This document shows positions 24,143 through 34,400 of a stretch of DNA of 64,000 bases, piece after piece. Source of the stretch: JAUIJL01 sp965366625 (lineage in GTDB: Bacteria; Acidobacteriota; Thermoanaerobaculia; Multivoradales; J023); assembly GCA_965366625.1 (NCBI GenBank), contig CBDUGP010000035.1, positions 11,585 through 75,584 of the forward strand, written 5' to 3'. Numbering within the stretch: position 1 is the stretch's first letter; each line of letters opens with the position of its first letter. Below the pieces are notes generated by a model. That model saw only the letters and a program-made list of their open reading frames with translations. It ran no database searches and was not told the DNA's origin. Position numbers and translations under genes: made by a program.

Positions 24143-26344
24143 ATGCTCGAACCATGGAGCAAGGCCTTAGGTTCAGGTTTAGGTTTCGGACGATGGATGC
24201 TGGTCGCCCTGGTGGCGACGGCGTGGGCCCTGCCCGCCGCCGGACAGCTGCGGATTTTGGAATTCGCCGCCGAGGAAGATTCGGCCAACGGCCGGGTCGA
24301 GGTGGGGGAGTCCATGCGGATGCGCATGGCGGTGGACAACGTGGGCGGCCCGCCCGAGGGTCGCACGGCGCGCCTGGAGGTGAACTTTCCCGAAGGTTTC
24401 GGTGCCTTCCAAGCGGTCGGCGGCAACCCGCCGGACACCCTCGAAACCTCGGCGACCGGCTTCGTCGCCACCTGGTCCCTGCTACCGGACCGGCAGGCGA
24501 CCTTCGTCTTCCGCATCACCGCCCCGGAGTGTTTCCCCTCAGGAGCGACCGAGGTCCGGCAGCTCGCACGGCTTTACCAGGGCCCCATCGAGTCCGACAC
24601 CCGCTCCGCCAATCCGGTGCCGATCACCGGCGCCGGGGCCGTCGACCTGGGGATCAGCCAAGCCACGACGTCGAGCACGACCGCACCGGGCGAGGTGGTG
24701 CCCTGGGACCTGCGGGTGGAAAACCATTCGCTCACCCATCGAGCGCGGGTGGTGGTGCGTGACACCACCCCGGACCACAGCTCGTTCGACTCCGCGTCGC
24801 CCGAATTCGAGGGCTGCGGCGGGGAGACCTGCTCCACGGGCGTGCTCGACCTGGGCTGCGACGGCTCGGCGGATCTGACCTACGCCGCCCGGGTGGACGA
24901 TGCTCTACCCGCGGGTGTCGAGGAGATCTGCAACCTCGCCGAGGTGCTCTACGCCGGCACCGTGCACGGCGAGGACACCTCGTGCGTGGGGATCGACCCG
25001 TCGTCGCTTTTCGTGGACCTGATGGCGTTCAAGCACACGGACTCGGATCCGCCGGGGCCCGGAGACCCGGTCTCGTTCACCCTGGTGGCGCGAAACGCGG
25101 GCACCACCACGGCCCCGTCGGCGACGTTTGAGGAGACCGTGCCCGCGGGCAGCCTCTTCGACGCCGTCGCCTCGTCGCCCGGCTGGAGCTGTGAGCACGG
25201 CTCGCTGCCCGACACCCCGTGCCTGCTCGACGCGGGACCCCTCGACGGAGCGGGCACGGAGCTGCGGCGCACTTTCGCGGTCCGGGTCCTGGATCCGCTG
25301 CCGGGCGGCATCGAGCGCATCGTCAATCGGGCCACGGTCCTGCCCCTGGACCAAGACCCGACGCCCGCGAACAACACCGCGGAAGCCGAGATCCCGATCG
25401 TCCTGGGTCCCGGCGACGGACCGAATCTCAGGGTGATCAAAACCGCGGATCGCGAGACGGTCGGTGCCGGAGAGCCGATCCGGTGGACGGTCACCGTCGA
25501 CAACACGGGCAACGTGGGCACCGGCCCGCTGCTCGTTGAAGACATGGTGCCCGAGCACACGAAAATCGTCGAGGGCTCGTCGCCGGAATGGCTGGGTTGC
25601 CCGCCCGGCACCTCCGCCGAAACCTTGTGTCGCATCGAGCTGGACGGCCTGGAGGTGGGTGCGCCCAGGACCTTCGAGCTGGTGGGGGAGGTGATCTCAC
25701 CCTTGCCCGCCGGCGTCGAGGCGATCACCAACACCGCCGTGGCCCGAACCGACGGCGATGTCGACCCCACCGACGACCAGGCCACCGTGTCCGTGCCGGT
25801 GACCGTCGACGATCCCCCAGGCCCGGACCTCAGGGTGAGCCTCGAAGGCACGGAGCAGGTGATGCCCGGGTCGCCCGGTGAGGATCGGGCGTTCTATGCG
25901 GTCACGGTGCTTCACCACAGCGGAGGCGACGCCCCCGGGGTGGTGATCGAGACGGTGGTGCCGGTGGACGTGATCCTGGAGCGCTTCGAGCTCGACGGCG
26001 AGGACGCCGAGACCCACTGCGATTCCATGGAAGTGGGTCTGGTCTGCCGACTGCCGCCCCGGAACATAGCGGCGGGTGACACGTCCGAGCTGGAGCTCCA
26101 GGTGCGCTTTCCCGCCGAAGCTCCGGACGGCACGGTGGTGGTGGAGGCCTCGGCTTTCCCGACGCCGCCGGACCTGGAGGTCACGCCCGTCGACAATCGG
26201 GACGCGACCACGACCCGGGTGTCGAGCGAGCCGGGCGATCCGTCACCCGTGGACGTGCCGGCAGCCTCGACTGTTGGTCTCGTCACCCTGGCGTCCTTGC
26301 TCGGGGCGGTGGCCGCCGGCCGTCTGCGCCGTCGCCGGGTGTGA
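24143..26344 (+). CDS. secreted DUF11-repeat protein with a CTERM-like sorting tail
   Basis: 733 residues from the ATG at 24143 (GAGGAC before it). Signal peptide: FGRWMLVALVATAWALPAAGQ. The body is five or more DUF11/CARDB-type immunoglobulin-like domains, each with the recurring pattern VDN.G...G.A.LE..VPEG... and a LPAGVE.I.N.A...DQDP.P.NN motif, plus paired Cys residues. The C-terminus VPAASTVGLVTLASLLGAVAAGRLRRRRV is a short motif, one membrane helix and an Arg cluster, like IPTL/PEP-CTERM sorting signals. It is probably a cell-surface protein; lying directly after the conjugation genes it could act in contact with the partner cell, which is inference. Confidence 0.82.
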   Translation: MLEPWSKALGSGLGFGRWMLVALVATAWALPAAGQLRILEFAAEEDSANGRVEVGESMRMRMAVDNVGGPPEGRTARLEVNFPEGFGAFQAVGGNPPDTLETSATGFVATWSLLPDRQATFVFRITAPECFPSGATEVRQLARLYQGPIESDTRSANPVPITGAGAVDLGISQATTSSTTAPGEVVPWDLRVENHSLTHRARVVVRDTTPDHSSFDSASPEFEGCGGETCSTGVLDLGCDGSADLTYAARVDDALPAGVEEICNLAEVLYAGTVHGEDTSCVGIDPSSLFVDLMAFKHTDSDPPGPGDPVSFTLVARNAGTTTAPSATFEETVPAGSLFDAVASSPGWSCEHGSLPDTPCLLDAGPLDGAGTELRRTFAVRVLDPLPGGIERIVNRATVLPLDQDPTPANNTAEAEIPIVLGPGDGPNLRVIKTADRETVGAGEPIRWTVTVDNTGNVGTGPLLVEDMVPEHTKIVEGSSPEWLGCPPGTSAETLCRIELDGLEVGAPRTFELVGEVISPLPAGVEAITNTAVARTDGDVDPTDDQATVSVPVTVDDPPGPDLRVSLEGTEQVMPGSPGEDRAFYAVTVLHHSGGDAPGVVIETVVPVDVILERFELDGEDAETHCDSMEVGLVCRLPPRNIAAGDTSELELQVRFPAEAPDGTVVVEASAFPTPPDLEVTPVDNRDATTTRVSSEPGDPSPVDVPAASTVGLVTLASLLGAVAAGRLRRRRV

Positions 26345-26353
26345 GGTCGGGTC

Positions 26354-27580
26354 ATGCGTGAGGACGGGGCCTATGCCCGCTATCCCCATTTGACCGGCGC
26401 CGAGATCGGCATCCGCCACGCCTGGATCAGCCGTCGGCTCCAGCAAGGTCTAGGCGGCGTCGACCCGTGGGAGCTACAACGGCTGCGGGTGGAAATGAAG
26501 GCGCGGCGGGCCCGCATTCGGACCCTCTTCCAGAAGGATAAGGCTCTGCGTCGGGAGCTGCTCCAACAAGCGGATCCGGCCCGTTGGTGGGACGCCAAAA
26601 CCTTCGGCCGACCCGTGGGGGAGCCGCCCGAGCTGTGGCTCGGCTCCCGCCATTGGTCGATCGCGGAGCTCGAAACCTTCGTCGACCACTCCACCGGCAT
26701 GGATCGGGCCTTTGCCACAGACCTGGAGTCGTCCTACGAGGCGACCCTCCGTCGGGCCGTGATGGAGACCGACGCGGCCCGTGAGGTGCGCTCGGCGTTC
26801 CTCAGAAGCGACGGCTATTTCGATCCGGCCGGCTTGCCCGAGGAGCTGAGGGAGCGGCTGCTCGAGGCGGTGGTCGGAGTCCAGGAGCGATTCGACGACT
26901 TCGCCGGTGCCGCCGACCCCCTGACCCGGCATCGGGTCGGGGAGCTGCTGCGGGAAGCCTTCGTCGACGCCCGCGAGGCTCAAATCGACGCTTGGAACCT
27001 GGCCTTGCAACAACAGCTGCGCTTCGACGAAAACGCCCCGTCGGCGGCCCGCTTGGAACAAGCGATCGTGGGGGCCGGTCGGGAGATCGTCGACGTGCGG
27101 CTGCCCGCGTCCCCGGAGATCGCCCGGTCCCTCGATCGGGCGATCGACGCCGCGGCCGCGGACTTCCGACGGGCCGAGCTGCCCGAGCTTCGGGAGCAAG
27201 TGGCCCTGGCCGCGCAACGGGCGGAGAACGCCGCCTATTCGGTGAGTCGGCTGTCCGGGGGAATCGGGTCGGGGGGAATCGGGTCTAGCGCTGGATCGAG
27301 CCAGCTGATCGGCCGAGCCCGTGACATCCGCGACGCCCAGGCGGCCCTGGGTGAGGCCTACGGCATGGCGAAGATCTGGGACCGCACCGCAGACGTGTCC
27401 GCCGCCCGGGAAAGACACGTCTTGGAGCGGCTCCACTTGGCGACCCGCACGGCGCCGAACCGGATCTTCCGCCGGCTCTCGAAGCTGATCCCCCAGGGCC
27501 GTTGGGTGGCGGAGGTGGCTCGCTCCATCGGCCGCATCATCAGCCCCGAGCAACGCGTGGGTTTGGAGATGCGGCGATGA
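26354..27580 (+). CDS. unknown helical protein 1 of a coupled four-gene set, 408 aa
   Basis: The ATG at 26354 is preceded by GAGGTCGG, 9 bases after the DUF11 gene. The product is almost entirely alpha-helical, Arg/Glu-rich, without signal peptide. Around residues 295-310 is a GGIGSGGIGS repeat, and near the end QGRWVAEVARSIGRII is weakly amphipathic. No known motif. It opens a set of four translationally coupled genes (to 31393) between the conjugation cluster and the Rhs toxin; all four are of similar size and composition, suggesting one complex or substrates of the same machine. Confidence 0.65.
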   Translation: MREDGAYARYPHLTGAEIGIRHAWISRRLQQGLGGVDPWELQRLRVEMKARRARIRTLFQKDKALRRELLQQADPARWWDAKTFGRPVGEPPELWLGSRHWSIAELETFVDHSTGMDRAFATDLESSYEATLRRAVMETDAAREVRSAFLRSDGYFDPAGLPEELRERLLEAVVGVQERFDDFAGAADPLTRHRVGELLREAFVDAREAQIDAWNLALQQQLRFDENAPSAARLEQAIVGAGREIVDVRLPASPEIARSLDRAIDAAAADFRRAELPELREQVALAAQRAENAAYSVSRLSGGIGSGGIGSSAGSSQLIGRARDIRDAQAALGEAYGMAKIWDRTADVSAARERHVLERLHLATRTAPNRIFRRLSKLIPQGRWVAEVARSIGRIISPEQRVGLEMRR

Positions 27581-28926
27581 GGGGGCCCGAACGAGCCGTC
27601 ACCGGGCTTCCGGCGGGTCGTCCCCCGGATCGCGCGCCGGCCAGGGCCCCGGCGTCGGTCGGCCCCGAGACCTCGCTGAAGGACCTGCCCCTGGCGTGGA
27701 TCCACGACCGTTGGCTGAGCCGCCGGCGCCGGCTCGAATCCTGCGGGCCGGACGATGCGGATTGGGCGGCGGCGGGTCGGTCGGTGATCGCCCTCGATCG
27801 GGAGATGCGTCGACGCAAGGCCGCCTACGGCTGGTGGAACGTGGGAGCGGAAGCCCTGCGGGCCGCCGCCCACCGAACCCGCGATCCCGGGGTGCTCGAG
27901 GACATGGCGTTTCGCTTCGCCACGGCCGACGGCGGCGAGGTCGGGCGGGGCGCCCTGGGCCTCGAGCTGGAGTCGCGGGTGTGGACCACGGACCTGCTGC
28001 GCCGCGCCGCCGCCCAGGCGTCCGACCGCGGGGTCGCCGAGGCCTACGAGCGCGAGCTCCTGCTGCGGCTTCGGGTGCTCGAGCACCTGCGCCGGACCGG
28101 GGCCTTGTCCGACTATCACCACCGGCTGGGCACCGGCGGCGGCTTCTATCGCGCCAGACAGTCCCGGGAGCTGCGCCGATCGGCGGCCGGGGAGCTGATC
28201 CGGGCGGGCTTGCCTCGGGCTCTGGTGCCCAGCCGCACCGACGATCTGGCGCGGGAGGCGTTCATCGCCCATCGGCAGAGGCGGATCGCCGAGCGCCTAG
28301 CGGAGGGCCTCGGGGACTCGGTCTTGCGGGCAGTGACCACCACGTGCCGAGAGGTGCTCGATGCGAGCACCAGACCGCTCGCGATCGGCGGACGCCCGGC
28401 CCTGGACCGACGAATCCGCGCCCTGGAGTCGGCGCTCCACGGCTCGAAGGGTTATCGACGGGCCCTGACCTCGGACCGTCTTCGAAGCCTACGCCGTCGC
28501 GCCGCCGCGTTTGGATTCTTAGGGGAGCCGGTCGGATTGACAACCGCCAGTGCCCTGGCCGCCGACCCACGAGCCTCGAAAACGCCAGCCGCGAAAACGC
28601 CGGCCTCGAAAACAGCGGCCGCGAAAACACAGGGATTTTCCACCCGTCTGGCGAAAGCCCAAGGAGCCGCGGCCCGAGCATCGGCCCTGGCCCTCTTTTG
28701 CCTGGCCCACGAGGGTCCGAGCCGGAAAAGCGGTCCGGATCGGAGCGCCCGGCTGCGAGCGCTGGCGCGAGCCTGCGAGCAGCTCGACGCCGTGCCCGAG
28801 GTCTTGGACGCCTTGCCCGACCGCGAGGTGGTGCTGCGCGTCCGCGATTCGGCGCGGGCCCTGGGTTTGGATCCCAGCAGCCCGGGTCACGGCAAGAGCG
28901 ACTCCGAGCCGGAGGTGTCGCCTTGA
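27577..28926 (+). CDS. unknown helical protein 2 of the four-gene set, 449 aa
   Basis: ATGA overlap with the previous gene. Arg/Ala/Glu-rich and helical; segment LKDLPLAWIHDRWLSRRRRLESCG near the start, WWNVGAEALRAAAHRTRDP in the middle. Residues ~330-350 are a KTPAAKTPASKTAAAKT repeat, a lysine-rich flexible linker encoded by a short tandem DNA repeat (about 28576-28635). No recognisable domain, signal peptide or membrane segment. Function unknown. Confidence 0.65.
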   Translation: MRGPERAVTGLPAGRPPDRAPARAPASVGPETSLKDLPLAWIHDRWLSRRRRLESCGPDDADWAAAGRSVIALDREMRRRKAAYGWWNVGAEALRAAAHRTRDPGVLEDMAFRFATADGGEVGRGALGLELESRVWTTDLLRRAAAQASDRGVAEAYERELLLRLRVLEHLRRTGALSDYHHRLGTGGGFYRARQSRELRRSAAGELIRAGLPRALVPSRTDDLAREAFIAHRQRRIAERLAEGLGDSVLRAVTTTCREVLDASTRPLAIGGRPALDRRIRALESALHGSKGYRRALTSDRLRSLRRRAAAFGFLGEPVGLTTASALAADPRASKTPAAKTPASKTAAAKTQGFSTRLAKAQGAAARASALALFCLAHEGPSRKSGPDRSARLRALARACEQLDAVPEVLDALPDREVVLRVRDSARALGLDPSSPGHGKSDSEPEVSP

Positions 28927-29987
28927 GCCGGTCCGAGGTGAGCCCGTCCGTCGGCATGTCTCCGTTCCCGGCGGTGGTGGCCCGTCGGCTCGACGAGCTG
29001 GGCGATCGAACCGATGCGCGAAGCCGAGCCGAGCGACATCGGCTCAGGCGCTGTCGACGGGCCTGGCACCGGGATTTGGCGGCGGCGCTAAAAGAGAAGA
29101 GCCCGGCCGCGCGCAAAGCCGAGGCCGAGCGACGATGGCGGGTGCGCTTCCGCACACGCCCGGAGCTCGAGGTCTCGATCGCCGACGCGGATCGACGGTT
29201 GATGCACGGGCAAGGCAGCCGCGAGGAGCTCTTGGCCTTGGTGGCTTGCCGCGAGAGCGCCCACGCGCTGCTCGAACGCCTGAAAGCGGGACGATCGATC
29301 GTGTCGGGCGGTCACGAGGCACGGGCTTTCCGCGAGCGGAGCCGACTGCCCGGTTATTTCGCCGGCAAGGACCCGGCGGCGCTGGTGTCCGAGGTGGAAT
29401 GGGCGCTCGTGCGTTTCGACGACGCCGACGCGGGTCTGCGCGCCTGGATCGCCCGCAACGTCGCCCGCGAGCTCTTTTTCGAGCTCAGGACGGCCGAGCT
29501 CGAAACCTTGATCGGCATCGGCCGAGACGACGTCCACCGGGTGGCGGAGGAGGCCATGGACGCCCTCCTGACGCCCCTGCCGAAAGCCTGCCTGACCGCC
29601 TTCGCGACCCTGCTCGAGGACACCCGCCGAGTGGCCGACGGACCGGGCAATCCGAGCAAGCGGCGACGATATCGCGCCCGCGAGCTGCGCCTGCTGCGCC
29701 GCCTGCGTCGCCACAGCTTGCTGCCCCTCGATCCGTCGAAGCTCGATCCGCGCATCCGCCGGGAGCGCGAGCTCCAGCGGACGGTGTGTGAAGCCTTCAC
29801 CGCCTGGCGGGTGCTCTGCCGTCGACCCGGGGACGCTCCGCTCAGGCATCGGCTCGCTGCCCTGCTCGAAGAGCTGCCCCAATTCACGGCGGGCTGGCCC
29901 TTCGGCGCCGAGCTCGAACGGGCCCGGGCTTTCGTCGAGATGCCTGCTTCTGTCCGGACGCCCGACGCCTGGGAGCGGGCCTCGTGA
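28923..29987 (+). CDS. unknown helical protein 3 of the four-gene set, 354 aa
   Basis: Coupled to gene 2 through TTGA (TTG start at 28923); GTG at 28938 and ATG at 28956 are alternatives. Helical and very basic/acidic: RHRLRRCRRAWHRDLAAALKEK, ELEVSIADADRRLMHGQGSREELLALVACRESAHALLERLKAG, SKRRRYRARELRLLRRLRRHSLLPLDPSKLDPRIRRERELQ. No known motif. The repeated RELxLLRRLR pattern resembles parts of gene 4 and may mean the four genes are distant paralogues. Confidence 0.6.
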   Translation: MSRSEVSPSVGMSPFPAVVARRLDELGDRTDARSRAERHRLRRCRRAWHRDLAAALKEKSPAARKAEAERRWRVRFRTRPELEVSIADADRRLMHGQGSREELLALVACRESAHALLERLKAGRSIVSGGHEARAFRERSRLPGYFAGKDPAALVSEVEWALVRFDDADAGLRAWIARNVARELFFELRTAELETLIGIGRDDVHRVAEEAMDALLTPLPKACLTAFATLLEDTRRVADGPGNPSKRRRYRARELRLLRRLRRHSLLPLDPSKLDPRIRRERELQRTVCEAFTAWRVLCRRPGDAPLRHRLAALLEELPQFTAGWPFGAELERARAFVEMPASVRTPDAWERAS

Positions 29988-31393
29988 GCGCCGCATCCCC
30001 CGAGCAAGAGCGGGTGTTCGAGATCCGCGAGATTTTCGAGCTGCTCGTCCGCGATCCCCGGGAAGCGGCCAGAAAAGCCGCGATAAACGTCCAGCGCGTC
30101 GGCGGCCGCGGCTTGGGTCTCGCGGGGGAGGCTTTCCTCCTGCGTAGGGACCTGGAATCCCTCGCGGGCTCGACCGCCGACGAGCGGCGGGCTCTGAAGG
30201 ATCGTTGGATCGAAGGCTGGTCGATGGGCCGGGTCCCGGCCCGGGAGCTGTCGCGATTTCGAGCCGCCATGGCCGTGGACCGGTGGGCCGAGCGCCGGGC
30301 TGCGCTCGGCACTCGGCTCCGGCGGGAGATCTTCCTCAATGACGACCCCTTGGTCCGTAAGGCCCTGCGAGCGTTGCGCAAAAGCGTCGCATCGAGATCG
30401 GTGCCGCCGCTATTCGATCCGCCCGAGATCTGGTTCGACGGCCATCCTGTGAAGGACTTGGAGCACCTGCAAACCGAGCTCGAAACCTCGATCCTGAAGG
30501 GCGACGGCGAGGCTCGGCTGCAAGCGGCGGAGCATCTGACCGGCCTGCGCGCGAGGGTGGTGTTTGAATCGAAGCAAGGCTTGGACCCCACCCGCCACGT
30601 CTTCGAGGACGAGGTGAGGGGTCGCTACGTGGGATTCCCCGGGTCCATGGCCCGCTCGGACCGGGACGCCGCTATCGACGCCGTCGAAGCCATGGTCGAC
30701 CCTAAACAAGCGGGCCCGACGGCGGAACGTTTCGAGCGTGCGTTGCTGGCGGATCCCGGCTTCGGGCCCAGGCTCGGGGCCGAGGGCCGCGACGCGGAGG
30801 AGTCGTTGCGACGGGCGGTGACGGCTGGCCTCGGCAAGCGGGAGCACGAAGCCTGGCTGGCCTGGCCTTTCGAATCGGAAATGGGTGATCTCTACGACGA
30901 TCCTGCCCGGGTGGCCCGCGTGGCCGTCGACCGAGTGTCCCGACAGATCCGCCTGGAACAGACCTTCGAGTGGGCGGCCCGCTGGCAGAACCAACCCCAA
31001 TCCCGGGTCGACCGCATGGTCCGCCGAAAAGTCACCCAGGGAGTCGCCCTTTCCGTCGACCGCCCCGAGCTGGGCTCGCTGACGGCCGGCGCCGCCCGGG
31101 AGCAGCTCAGGGGTTTGGGGGAACGGTTGCGATCCCGAGCCCTGTCGGAAAACGAACGCTCGCTTTTGGTCCGCCGCGTCCGCGTCCTCCGAGAGAGCCT
31201 CAAAGCCGTCGAGAGTCGATCCGCCGTGCTCGAAAGCTGGGTGCTGCACCGAGGGTCGACGGCGCGAGCCCCCCACGCCCCATCCCTCGACAAGGTGCCG
31301 AATCTGCTGCCCGCCAAAGCCGCGCGTTGGGCCGCGGGTGTCGTCCTGCGCGTCGAACAACGGATCGAAGCCGAGCTCAGCCGATCGATCTGA
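29984..31393 (+). CDS. unknown helical protein 4 of the four-gene set, 469 aa
   Basis: GTGA overlap with gene 3. Predicted almost all-helical and highly charged; segments such as PEQERVFEIREIFELLVRDPREAARKAAINVQRVG and RSALSENERSLLVRRVRVLRESLKAVESR suggest helical bundles or coiled coil. A C-terminal stretch (ARWAAGVVLRVEQRIEAELSRSI) echoes the end of gene 1 (AEVARSIGRIISPEQR). No enzyme motif. It is followed after 81 bases by the Rhs gene on the same strand. Confidence 0.6.
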   Translation: MSAASPEQERVFEIREIFELLVRDPREAARKAAINVQRVGGRGLGLAGEAFLLRRDLESLAGSTADERRALKDRWIEGWSMGRVPARELSRFRAAMAVDRWAERRAALGTRLRREIFLNDDPLVRKALRALRKSVASRSVPPLFDPPEIWFDGHPVKDLEHLQTELETSILKGDGEARLQAAEHLTGLRARVVFESKQGLDPTRHVFEDEVRGRYVGFPGSMARSDRDAAIDAVEAMVDPKQAGPTAERFERALLADPGFGPRLGAEGRDAEESLRRAVTAGLGKREHEAWLAWPFESEMGDLYDDPARVARVAVDRVSRQIRLEQTFEWAARWQNQPQSRVDRMVRRKVTQGVALSVDRPELGSLTAGAAREQLRGLGERLRSRALSENERSLLVRRVRVLRESLKAVESRSAVLESWVLHRGSTARAPHAPSLDKVPNLLPAKAARWAAGVVLRVEQRIEAELSRSI

Positions 31394-31474
31394 GGGTCGG
31401 CCCGCGGCAAAAGAAAGAAAAAAACAACCCACAAAAACCAATCAATGCGTCGAGCAAGGCAAGAAAGGATCGGT

Positions 31475-34400
31475 ATGGCGAAGCAATCGGGTGGATCGAG
31501 GCGATCAGAAAAGAAACAGCTACAGAAACGGCTTTGGACGGTGATCGCGAGCCTGGCCTGCCTGTGGGCGGGATTGGCCTTCACCCAAGACGAGCCGACT
31601 CAGTCGACTCGTCGAGGCACCGGCGACCCGGAGGTCTTCGCGGACGGCTTCGAGCCGGGCGACACCTCCGCTTGGGATTGGACCGAGCCACCGGTGCAGC
31701 TCGAGATCCTCTCGCCCACCCACGGCGCCGCGATCAACGACCCCCGTCCGGCGATCGCGGTCGCCTTCAGCACGGTCACCGGCGTCGACGTCGACCCGGA
31801 CACGCTCACCCTCGGGATCGGTGATCAGCCCCTCGACGCCACCTGCTGGACCATCGAGGGTTCCGCGACCTGCACACCGTCCATGAGCTTCGCCGACGGC
31901 AGCGTGACTGTGGCCGCGATCATCGCCGACGTGAAGGGTCGGCTCTCCCCGGCACGCCTCGTGACCTTCACCGTCGACACCGTGGCGCCCGACGCGGTGG
32001 ACCTCTCCCGACTGGTCGTCGGTCCTGATCCCGACCCCAGGCGCGGCGGTCTAGTGATCACCGGCTCTGAGGGCTCCGTGGAAGCCGGAGCCAGGGTGCG
32101 CATCCGCAATGGACGCACCGACGAGATCGTCGTAGCCGTTGCCGATGAAAACGGTGCGTTCTCCGTCTGGATGGCGGGTCTCGAATGGGATCTGCTGGTC
32201 TTCGAGGTGGTCGATGGGGCGGGCAACACCAGCGAGCCGACCACCTTACCCGGCGACTTCCGCGTGCCCCAGGATCCTGCCGAAACGGCACCGCCGCTCG
32301 ATCCGACCATCGCCACCCGCCTGGACGACGCCTTGGAATTCCTGTGGACGGGTCCGGATCCGGTCCAAGAAGGCGTGGAGCCCGGAGCCATCGATCCGCG
32401 GCGCATCGGTTGGATCCGCGGGCAGGTCCTCGATCGGGACGGAGCCCCCGTGCCCGGGGTACAGATCCGGGCCTTGGGCCGTGACGAGCTGGGTTCCACC
32501 CGCACCCGCCTCGACGGTTTCTTCGATCTGGTGGTGAACGGCGGCGGCACGGTGGTGCTCGATTTCGAGCGGGCCGACTACCTACCCGTGCAACGCGAGG
32601 TCCACGTGCCGTGGCGGCAGTCCGTGTGGGCCGACGAGGTGCGGCTGACCCCCCTCGACCCATCGGGTTTCGTGATCGAGGCCGACGCAGGGACCTTCCA
32701 GATCGTCCAGGGCTCGACCCAAATCGACGCCGATGGCCGTCGCACCGCGACCGTGCTCTTCCCGCCGGGCACCACCGCGCGCCTGTCCCTACCGAACGGC
32801 GAACAGGTCGAGCCACAAACGTTCACGGTGCGCGCCACGGAGTACACCGTGGGGCCCGACGGACCCGCGGCCATGCCCGCCGCCCTGCCCGCCAACGTGG
32901 GCTATACCTACGCCGTGGAGCTGAGCCTCGACGAAGCCCGCACCCTCGGCGCCGAGCGGGTGGAGCTGTCGAATCCCCTGCCGGTGTATGTCGAGAATTT
33001 CCTCGACTTCCCCGTGGGCGAGCCCATGCCGGTCGGCTACTACGACCGCAAGCTCGGTCGATGGATCGGCGAGCGCAACGGCATCGTGCTCGAAGTCTTG
33101 GGTACCGACGACGAGGGCCTGGCGCTCCTCGACATCGAAGGCTTCGGCGAGCCCACCCATGAAAACGACCTGGCGGACCTCGGTATCTTCGACGCCGAGC
33201 GGTCCGTCATCGCCCAGCTCTACGAGCCGGGAACCAGCCTCTGGCGCGCCGCCGTCGACCATTTCACCCCGTGGGACTTCAACCGCCCCTGGGGCCCACC
33301 GGAAGGCGCCACGCCGCCGCCGGAGCCCCCGGATCCCGGTGCCGGCGGCGGTGGAGGAGGCGGCGGCGGAGGCGGCGGAGGTGGAGGAGGAGGCGGAGGT
33401 GGAGGAGGTGGCGGTGATCCCGACACCCACGACGAAAACGACGACTCCGAGCACGACCCCTGCGCCGGCACCGTCGACGGCTCGATTATCGAATGCGAGA
33501 ACCAGACGCTCCGTCAACGGATCCCCGTGGTCGGCGCGCCCGTGGAGCTGTGGTACGCCTCGGATCGGGTGAAGGGCCGGGGCGCCGACTTCTCCCTGCG
33601 CATCCCGGTGACCGGCGAGAGCGTGCCCGCCGCCGTGGCCTCGGTGGAGGTGCAGGTGATCTTCGGGGGTCGGCGCCTCAGCCGCCGCTTCCCACCGGAG
33701 CCGAATCAGGTCTGGGATCTCGAGCTCTCCGGTGACGACGCCTTCAGTCGGCCGATGGTAGGCCTCCAGCCCGTACGCATCCGCAGGGGATACGCCTATC
33801 CGCTGGAATACCGACCGACCCGCCGCGCTTTCCAGCGCAGCTGGTCCCAATATCCCGAAGGTTCCTACGACATCGAGCGGAGACGCTCCGGCATCCACAT
33901 GACCCTGTGGCGGGATACGGCCTCGTCGTGGGATCAAGTGCTCAAAGTTGCGGTGGGCCGCTGGGACGCCCGGGGCCAGAGGATGGGCGGTTTCAGCCTC
34001 GACCGACACCACGCCTACGACCCCGGCGGGCGCACGGTCTTCCGGGGAGACGGCAGCCGCCAGTCGGCCCGCGCCTTGGGTCCGGTAGTCATCCGCCACG
34101 CCTCGGGATTCTCGGATCCCCGGGACTTGGCCATGGGCCCGGACGGCACGATCTACGTGGCGGGAGGCTCGGACCGTCGGGTCTGGGCCGTGGATCCGGA
34201 GGGAGTGGTTCGGCCGTTCGCCGGTGACGGTACCCCGTGTGAGACCGTGGAGAGCGACGATCCCGATTGGGATCCCATGGACCAATGCGGCGAAGGGGAT
34301 CCGGCTCTCGACGCTCAGCTCTTCGAGCCCGTGGGCCTCGACGTCTCCCCGGAGGGTGACATCTACATCGCCGACCGCGGATTGGGCTGCGTTCGGCGCG

